Shown here: positions 4,924 through 10,106 of the stretch, piece by piece
Layout: each line of letters begins with the position of its first letter
Position numbering within the stretch: the stretch's first letter is position 1
From: Helicobacteraceae bacterium
Lineage (GTDB): Bacteria > Campylobacterota > Campylobacteria > Campylobacterales > Sulfurimonadaceae
Reading direction: 5' to 3'
NCBI GenBank assembly: GCA_027083665.1
Contig: JALWNV010000299.1
Span: 1-10,106 of the forward strand
DNA length: 10,106 bases
The notes under the pieces: model-generated
What the model was told of the DNA's origin: nothing
What the model saw: only the letters and a program-made list of their open reading frames with translations
The model's database searches: none
Program-made: the position numbers and the translations under genes

Positions 4924-7269
4924 ATGAGCGTGACGACAGTATTTCCGACTTCGCGTGCCATCCGGCAGCACCTTCTTCACCATCGTGACCGCAACGGATT
5001 CGTGCCGCGCTATATGACGATGGGCGAACTGATGAACCGTGCGGTCGTGGCAGAGGGGTTTTTCAAAGTCGACCGCGACACACGGACACTCGCACTGCTT
5101 GAGGCCGCGGATTTCTCGGCGTTTAGTCATCTTCAGATCGAGCGGAATTTCTTTACCTTCACCCGCAATGCCGCTTATCTGTTTCGTTTTTTCGAAGAGC
5201 TCGCCGGAGAGCTGGTCGATATCAGCGCGCTTGACGCCGCCGATACGTACGGCGATTTTGCGGAGCATATCCAAATCCTCGCGACACTGCGGCAGCGCTA
5301 CCGTGATATCTGTATGCAGCGTAAGATCCTCGATCCCGTGTTTCTGCCCGAAATCTATACGATCAACACCGGATGGATACGGACACTGGAGGGTCTGAAA
5401 ATCGAGGCGGAAGGGTACCTGACCAATTTCGAACTGAAGATCCTTGCCGAAATCGCGGGGATCGTGCCGGTACAGCTGCTGTTCGAATCACACCGCTTCA
5501 ATACGAAGATGCAGGAGAAGTTCGCCGCCATGGGGATCGAGGTGCCGCAGGGCAGGCGCTACACGATCGACCTGACGGCGCACAGGCTGCTTGAAAGCGA
5601 GCCGATTGTGCGCCGACCTGAGGTCGAATGCACACCGCTTTCGGAGCGGATGCTGCAGGCGGCATTTGTCAAGCAGCAGGTCTATGACATGGTACGCGGC
5701 GGGATCGATCCCGAACGTATCGCGGTCGTTCTGCCCGACGAGGGCTTCGCGCCGATGCTGCGCCGTTTCGATACCGAGGGGAACTTCAATTTCGCGATGG
5801 GTGAACCGCTGGCGCACAGCCGTTTCGTCACCGTCTGCGAAGCGCTGATGGCGTATGCGGAAAATCCCGGCGTCGAAAACGCGATGCGGCTGCAGCGGGT
5901 GTACGAGAAAGCGCCGCAGCGGTTCGTCAGGGCTTATTCCGCCGCGGCTGACTGGGAGACATTCGTCACGGCCGTGCGGACGCTGCTCGAAGAGGAGCCG
6001 TCGGAAACGGTACGCGGCATCGTGGAAGCGGCGCTGTTTCATTTCGAAAAACTGCTGCCCGCCGTAGGCAGGGCGACGCTGCGGACGCTGCTGCACCTGT
6101 TCGTCAACCGCCTCAAGGAGGAACGCCTCGACGATGTTCGCGGCGGGAAAGTGACGGTGATGGGGGTGCTCGAAACCCGTGCCTGTACGTTCGACGGGGT
6201 AGTGATCGTCGATTTCAACGAAGCCTACGTGCCGCACAAAAGTGACAAGGACCTGTTTATCAACTCCGCCGTCCGCGAGCGGGCGGGACTGCCGGGGACG
6301 CGTGAACGCCAGGCACTGCAGAAGCTCTTCTACTATCAGCTCATCAGCCGGGCGCAAAAGGTGGCCGTGAGTTTTGTCGAGAGCGAGACGGTGCTGCCGA
6401 GTCGCTTTATGAAAGAGCTGAAGCTGCCGGTACGGCGGCGCCACGGCGATGACGCCTGGGCGCAGATCCTGTATGAGAGACAGGCGTCACGGCTGAGGGA
6501 AGTGCCTGAAATCGAGTGCGAATACGATTTCGGCGCGCGGCCGCTGTCGGCGACGGCGCTGAAAACCTTCCTGGAGTGCCGTCGCAAGTTCTATCACCGC
6601 TATGTCGAGGGGGTCCGCGAGCACCGGCTGCCGCGCGAGATGCCCGAGGAGTACGAGATGGGAAATGCCCTGCACGACGCGCTGCGCGACGTCTACCGTG
6701 AACGCGACCGTTTCACGGAGGCAGCCGGGCTTAGAGCGGCCGTCGCACAGGCGCTGGCGTATCACAGCGGCGAAAGCGAACTCGAACGTTTTTTGCAGCA
6801 GCTGTGGCTCAAGCGCCTCGAACCGTTTTTTGAACATGAAATCGGACGTTTTCGCGAGGTGCGGGTGGCCGCATGCGAAAAGAAGCTGTCGATGCCGTAT
6901 GCAGGGCTGAGGATCGAGGGACAGATCGACCGGATCGACACGGGTCCGCAGGGTCTGCAGGTACTTGACTATAAAAGCGGCAAATACCCCCTCTATACCG
7001 AAAAAACTCTCGAGAAAGCGACCGATTTTCAGCTGGAGTTTTACTATCTGCTCGCGTCGCAGACGGGCGAGGTGGACTTCTGCGGCTACTACGACCTGAA
7101 CAAAGGCGAGATCGTCAAAGAGCAGGTCATGGAGCAGAAATTACAGCGGCTGGACGAACATCTGCAGGCGCTGCGGCAGACGAAACGGTTCGTTTTCGAA
7201 CGCACCGACGAATTACAGCGCTGCCGGTACTGTCCGTACGCCGCGCTGTGCGCAAGGGAGGAGGCATGA
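4924..7269 (+). CDS. addB: AddB-like subunit: inactive helicase domain plus iron-sulfur nuclease
   Basis: Partner subunit of the AddAB helicase-nuclease, which resects DNA double-strand breaks and prepares 3' ends for RecA. In the 781-residue protein, residues 1-500 are helicase-like; the segment 412-437 (VMGVLETRA, then FDGVVIVDFNEAYVP) matches a conserved AddB/RecC block. No P-loop is seen: the N-terminus reads VFPTSRAIRQ where Bacillus AddB has a glycine-rich loop. The C-terminal PD-(D/E)XK nuclease has His584, Asp669, Asp682 and Lys684 (in LDYKSGK). Four cysteines, Cys552 and Cys767/770/776 (C-x2-C-x5-C), match the 4Fe-4S staple of AddB nucleases. It is shorter than Bacillus AddB (about 1,160 residues), as I expect for Campylobacterota. 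No Shine-Dalgarno precedes the ATG. It overlaps addA by four bases. Confidence 0.88.
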   Translation: MSVTTVFPTSRAIRQHLLHHRDRNGFVPRYMTMGELMNRAVVAEGFFKVDRDTRTLALLEAADFSAFSHLQIERNFFTFTRNAAYLFRFFEELAGELVDISALDAADTYGDFAEHIQILATLRQRYRDICMQRKILDPVFLPEIYTINTGWIRTLEGLKIEAEGYLTNFELKILAEIAGIVPVQLLFESHRFNTKMQEKFAAMGIEVPQGRRYTIDLTAHRLLESEPIVRRPEVECTPLSERMLQAAFVKQQVYDMVRGGIDPERIAVVLPDEGFAPMLRRFDTEGNFNFAMGEPLAHSRFVTVCEALMAYAENPGVENAMRLQRVYEKAPQRFVRAYSAAADWETFVTAVRTLLEEEPSETVRGIVEAALFHFEKLLPAVGRATLRTLLHLFVNRLKEERLDDVRGGKVTVMGVLETRACTFDGVVIVDFNEAYVPHKSDKDLFINSAVRERAGLPGTRERQALQKLFYYQLISRAQKVAVSFVESETVLPSRFMKELKLPVRRRHGDDAWAQILYERQASRLREVPEIECEYDFGARPLSATALKTFLECRRKFYHRYVEGVREHRLPREMPEEYEMGNALHDALRDVYRERDRFTEAAGLRAAVAQALAYHSGESELERFLQQLWLKRLEPFFEHEIGRFREVRVAACEKKLSMPYAGLRIEGQIDRIDTGPQGLQVLDYKSGKYPLYTEKTLEKATDFQLEFYYLLASQTGEVDFCGYYDLNKGEIVKEQVMEQKLQRLDEHLQALRQTKRFVFERTDELQRCRYCPYAALCAREEA

Positions 7270-9983
7270 GCGGATTCGTCCCGTTCGAAGCGCTGATGGC
7301 CAGTGCCGGCAGCGGCAAGACTTTCAGCCTGGTCGTGCGCTATCTTACGCTGCTGTTTCTGGGCGAAAAGGCCGACGAGATCCTGGCGCTGACCTTTACG
7401 AACAAGGCCGCCGGCGAGATGCAGGAGCGGATCATCGATACGCTGGTCGCGCTCGAAAACCGTGCGGAACTCGAAGCGATCTGCGATCTGGCCGGTCTGA
7501 CGCGCGACGCGGTTCTTGATCGGCGCGACGCGGTACTGGCGCAGGTGCTGGCGGCCGATACGAAGGTGATGACACTCGACAGTTTCTTCGCCAAAATCCT
7601 GCGCAAGTTCGCGCTGCACGCGGGGATCATGCCCGACTTCGGCACCTATGAAGCCCAGCATGCGCTCAAGGTGACGGCGCGCTTCCTGCGGCTGTGCGCG
7701 ATCGAGGGCAAGGAGGCGACGCTGGTCAATATGGCGCTGCTGAGTACCAGACGCCTTGCCGATATTTTCGGCCTGCTCGACATGCTCTACGCCAAAGCGC
7801 CCGAACTCAAAGGCCTTGTCTTTGAAAACACGGGCACGGCGGCCCGGGAAGAACAGGTGATGCGGCGCTACCGCGAACTCAGAGCGCTGTTTGAGGGGCT
7901 GCCGCTGTCGGCCCGGGCGGCGAAAGTGCTCGAGGCCGCCGATATCGATGCGCTGATCGCCAAAACCTGGGTGGTCAAGCCCTCACTGAACTACTGGGAC
8001 TTCAAAAAGGTCTTTACGCCGCAGATGGATGCCGTTTTGCAGCGCCTTCAGGAGGCGGTCCGCAGCTACATGCGCGCCAAAGAGCAAACCTTCTTCGCCC
8101 ATCTGTTCGAGCTGCTGGAGCTGTACCGGGCTGCGAAGCTGACCGTCGCCAAAGAGGACAACGAGCTGGGCTTCGACGACATCACGGTACTGGTGCACTA
8201 TCTGCTCAAAGAGCGTATCGACAGCGATTTTCTCTACTTTCGGCTCGACAGCCGCATCTCGCACCTGCTGCTTGATGAGTTTCAGGATACGTCGGTGCTT
8301 CAGTTCGAGATTCTGCGGCCGCTGGTGGACGAGATGGTCTCGGGAAGCGGGGTGCGCGAGCACCGCTCCTTTTTTCTCGTCGGCGACGTCAAACAGTCCA
8401 TCTACCGCTTCCGCGGCGGGACCAAGGCGCTTTTCGGCGCGGTGATCGACGCGTACGGGCTGAAGGTGGATTCGCTGCGGACGAACTACCGCAGCAGTCG
8501 GGCCGTCGTAACCTTCGTCAACGAGGTCTTCCGCCGTCGTATGGACGGATACGAAGACCAGCAGGTCAAACCCTCGGCACGCGAAGGCTATGTCGAGGTG
8601 ACGGAGAGCGAAGCACCGCTCGAGACGATGGTGCAGACGGTGAAACGGTTGCGGGAACTGGGTGCGCGCGTCAGTGATATCGCCGTGCTGACCGCGACGA
8701 ACAAAGACGGCGAGGCGGTACGCGAAGCGCTCTCGTGCGAGGGGATCGATGTCGTGACGGAAACGACCGCGAAACTGATCAGCCAAAAACGGGTACGCGC
8801 CGTCATCGAGTATCTCAAGTACTGCTATTTCGGCGAGGACATCTATGCGCGGAACTTCTGCGCGCTGGCGGACATCGAGATGCAGGAACTGCCGAGGATG
8901 CAGATCGGCCGCGGCGGTGTCGCCGACGCCGCGAGTGCGCTGATCGCGCGCTACGGGCTGTTCGACGGGGACCTGAATGTCGTGCGCTTTGTCGAAGCGC
9001 TCGAACGCTACGGGGATATGGAGTCGTTTCTGTTCGAATATGAGCGGCTCGAGACCAAGGCGGTCAGTGCCGAGACGCACGGGGTGCGCGTTCTGACGGT
9101 GCACAAATCCAAAGGCCTCGAATACCCCTACGTCATCGTGCTCGACCGGTTGGGGAAAACCCGTGCGGACACTTCGCCCATCCTTTACGACTACGACGGT
9201 GTCCGGCTGAAAAACCTCTATCTCCGCCAGTATCACCGCAAAGAGCTCGACGCGGCGTATGCCGGGGTGCTCGAACGTGAAGCGGCGCTGGCGCACGACG
9301 ACGCCCTCAACGCGCTGTACGTGGCGTTCACCCGTGCACGCGAAAACCTCTACGTTATCCAAAAGCCCAAAGATTCGAAATTCACGATACTGGAACTTTC
9401 CGCAATGCGGCAGGGGACCGAACGTGTCGAAACACCGCCGCAGCCGCCTGTCGCACCTCAGGAAGCGATCGAATACGCCCCGCTCGTGCTCGGACGGCAG
9501 AAGGAGATCGTGACAGTCGAAAGTCCTGCGGAGGCGGAAGACACTTACGCCGTCACCTACGGGCTTGCGCTGCATTACGCGCTGGAGATGATCGAGCGTT
9601 TCGACCCCGATGCCCTCGCGGCGGCGATGACGGCCGCGGCGAACCGCTACGGCGCCGTACTGGGCGAGACGGCGCTGGCGTCCATCCGTACCCGCATTGC
9701 GCGACTGCTGGAGCATCCGAAGTTTCTCGCGCTGTGCGACGCGACGGTGATGAAAGAGCAGCCGCTGAGCTACGGGGGAGAACTGCGTTACCTCGACGTG
9801 CTGGTGCGTCACGAGGACCGCTGGGTCGTTATCGACTACAAAAGCGCACGGATCCGCCGGGCGGAGCACCGCAAACAGGTGGCTTTCTATCTCAAGGCGG
9901 TAAGAGCGATTACGCAGATGCCGGTGGAGGGGTACCTTTGCTATGTGCTTGACGAGGGGGTGGAGCTGGTGGAGGTGACGTGA
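7266..9983 (+). CDS. addA: AddA/RecB-like UvrD-family helicase with C-terminal nuclease
   Basis: Motor and second nuclease of AddAB, a 3'-5' superfamily 1A helicase that unwinds DNA from breaks. I chose ATG 7266 (905 residues): it overlaps the addB stop as ATGA and follows a purine-rich ribosome site (AAGGGAGG, 7254-7261). All helicase motifs are present: I ASAGSGKT (12-19), Ia ALTFTNKAAGEM (41-52), II LLLDEFQDT (334-342), III LVGDVKQSIYRF (371-382), IV LRTNYRSS (404-411), V VLTVHKSKGLEYP (609-621), VI YVAFTRARENLYV (685-697). The C-terminal RecB-type nuclease has His770, Asp844, Asp857 and Lys859 (IDYKS), matching the catalytic set of RecB, so it should be active. No truncation is seen. It is shorter than Bacillus AddA (about 1,230 residues). 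RecB itself is less likely because the partner is AddB-like, not RecC. Confidence 0.93.
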   Translation: MSGFVPFEALMASAGSGKTFSLVVRYLTLLFLGEKADEILALTFTNKAAGEMQERIIDTLVALENRAELEAICDLAGLTRDAVLDRRDAVLAQVLAADTKVMTLDSFFAKILRKFALHAGIMPDFGTYEAQHALKVTARFLRLCAIEGKEATLVNMALLSTRRLADIFGLLDMLYAKAPELKGLVFENTGTAAREEQVMRRYRELRALFEGLPLSARAAKVLEAADIDALIAKTWVVKPSLNYWDFKKVFTPQMDAVLQRLQEAVRSYMRAKEQTFFAHLFELLELYRAAKLTVAKEDNELGFDDITVLVHYLLKERIDSDFLYFRLDSRISHLLLDEFQDTSVLQFEILRPLVDEMVSGSGVREHRSFFLVGDVKQSIYRFRGGTKALFGAVIDAYGLKVDSLRTNYRSSRAVVTFVNEVFRRRMDGYEDQQVKPSAREGYVEVTESEAPLETMVQTVKRLRELGARVSDIAVLTATNKDGEAVREALSCEGIDVVTETTAKLISQKRVRAVIEYLKYCYFGEDIYARNFCALADIEMQELPRMQIGRGGVADAASALIARYGLFDGDLNVVRFVEALERYGDMESFLFEYERLETKAVSAETHGVRVLTVHKSKGLEYPYVIVLDRLGKTRADTSPILYDYDGVRLKNLYLRQYHRKELDAAYAGVLEREAALAHDDALNALYVAFTRARENLYVIQKPKDSKFTILELSAMRQGTERVETPPQPPVAPQEAIEYAPLVLGRQKEIVTVESPAEAEDTYAVTYGLALHYALEMIERFDPDALAAAMTAAANRYGAVLGETALASIRTRIARLLEHPKFLALCDATVMKEQPLSYGGELRYLDVLVRHEDRWVVIDYKSARIRRAEHRKQVAFYLKAVRAITQMPVEGYLCYVLDEGVELVEVT

Positions 9984-9986
9984 TTC

Positions 9987-10023
9987 CGGGTCGGTGACGG
10001 GCTGTGCGGCCAACATTGACCCG
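9987..10023 (+). other. Hairpin just after addA, without a T-tract
   Basis: CGGGTCGGTG (9987-9996) pairs with CATTGACCCG (10014-10023) over ten pairs, two of them G-U. The 17-base loop can form a further three-pair GGC/GCC stem. It begins four bases after the addA stop. It may end or protect the addBA transcript, but AAAGCGCGG follows instead of T residues, so a standard intrinsic terminator is not supported. Confidence 0.35.
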
Positions 10024-10078
10024 AAAGCGCGGTACGGAGCCGAGCCAAATTCTTACAAATGACTTAAATTCAGTAAAA

Positions 10079-10100
10079 TATAAGCTTATACGGCTATACT
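10079..10100 (+). promoter_or_regulatory. Candidate promoter with overlapping palindrome at window end
   Basis: TATACT at 10095-10100, within GCTATACTTT, is identical over ten bases to the element before addB. It lies downstream of an AT-rich stretch (about 10047-10090) that ends in the perfect 12-bp palindrome TATAAGCTTATA (10079-10090), only four bases before the -10. No -35 consensus is present. It would drive a gene to the right of the window on the + strand. The palindrome sits where a repressor could block RNA polymerase, which is speculation. Confidence 0.5.
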
Positions 10101-10106
10101 TTCGCA

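Noticed and set aside
5488..6444. A 318-codon open frame on the - strand opposite addB
   Set aside because: Same reasons: a His-, Arg- and Gln-rich product without motifs, opposite a recognised gene.
7248..7250. GTG at 7248 as the addA start
   Set aside because: The ATG at 7266 has a proper purine-rich ribosome site and an ATGA overlap with addB; the GTG has no comparable site.
7983..10016. A 677-codon open frame on the - strand opposite addA
   Set aside because: It is antisense to a gene with every helicase and nuclease motif intact, and its product is rich in Arg, His and Val with no recognisable domain, as expected from the complement of GC-rich codons.

Overview
This window looks like chromosomal DNA of a Campylobacterota (formerly Epsilonproteobacteria). 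I infer this from the cbb3 oxidase protein sequences, from the gene order (cbb3 oxidase, DUF4006, FixH-like, then AddB and AddA, an order I recall from Campylobacter jejuni), and from TATACT-type -10 elements with no clear -35. The base composition looks more GC-rich than Campylobacter or Helicobacter, so a free-living sulfur- or hydrogen-oxidising lineage is plausible. The genus cannot be fixed from sequence alone. All genes are on the + strand.

Region 1 (about 2-4867) is a tightly packed respiratory operon. It holds ccoN (cut at its 5' end by the window edge), ccoO, ccoQ (GTG start) and ccoP, which encode the core of the cbb3-type, high-oxygen-affinity cytochrome c oxidase. Four smaller genes follow: a DUF4006-type one-helix protein, a 33-residue one-helix microprotein, a secreted and C-terminally anchored protein resembling TPM-domain proteins (TTG start), and a FixH/CcoH-like oxidase assembly factor. 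Five junctions use a fused stop codon and Shine-Dalgarno sequence (TAAGGA). ccoQ/ccoP and the TPM-like gene/fixH overlap instead. The whole block reads as oxidase plus assembly or stability factors.

Region 2 (about 4868-9983) starts after a 56-base gap that carries a TATACT promoter element very close to the next start codon. It encodes AddB and AddA, overlapping by ATGA. Together they should form an AddAB double-strand-break resection enzyme. AddA has all superfamily 1 helicase motifs and a complete RecB-type nuclease site. AddB has a nuclease with the four-cysteine iron-sulfur staple, but no ATP-binding P-loop at its N-terminus.

Region 3 (9984-10106) is non-coding. It has a 10-bp-stem hairpin without a T-tract, then an AT-rich stretch with a perfect 12-bp palindrome and a second TATACT element that probably drives a gene beyond the window.

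I see no tRNA, rRNA, CRISPR array, insertion sequence or other mobile element. The most interesting parts are the small accessory proteins of the oxidase operon and the translational design of that operon. I do not see a clearly new defence or mobile system here.
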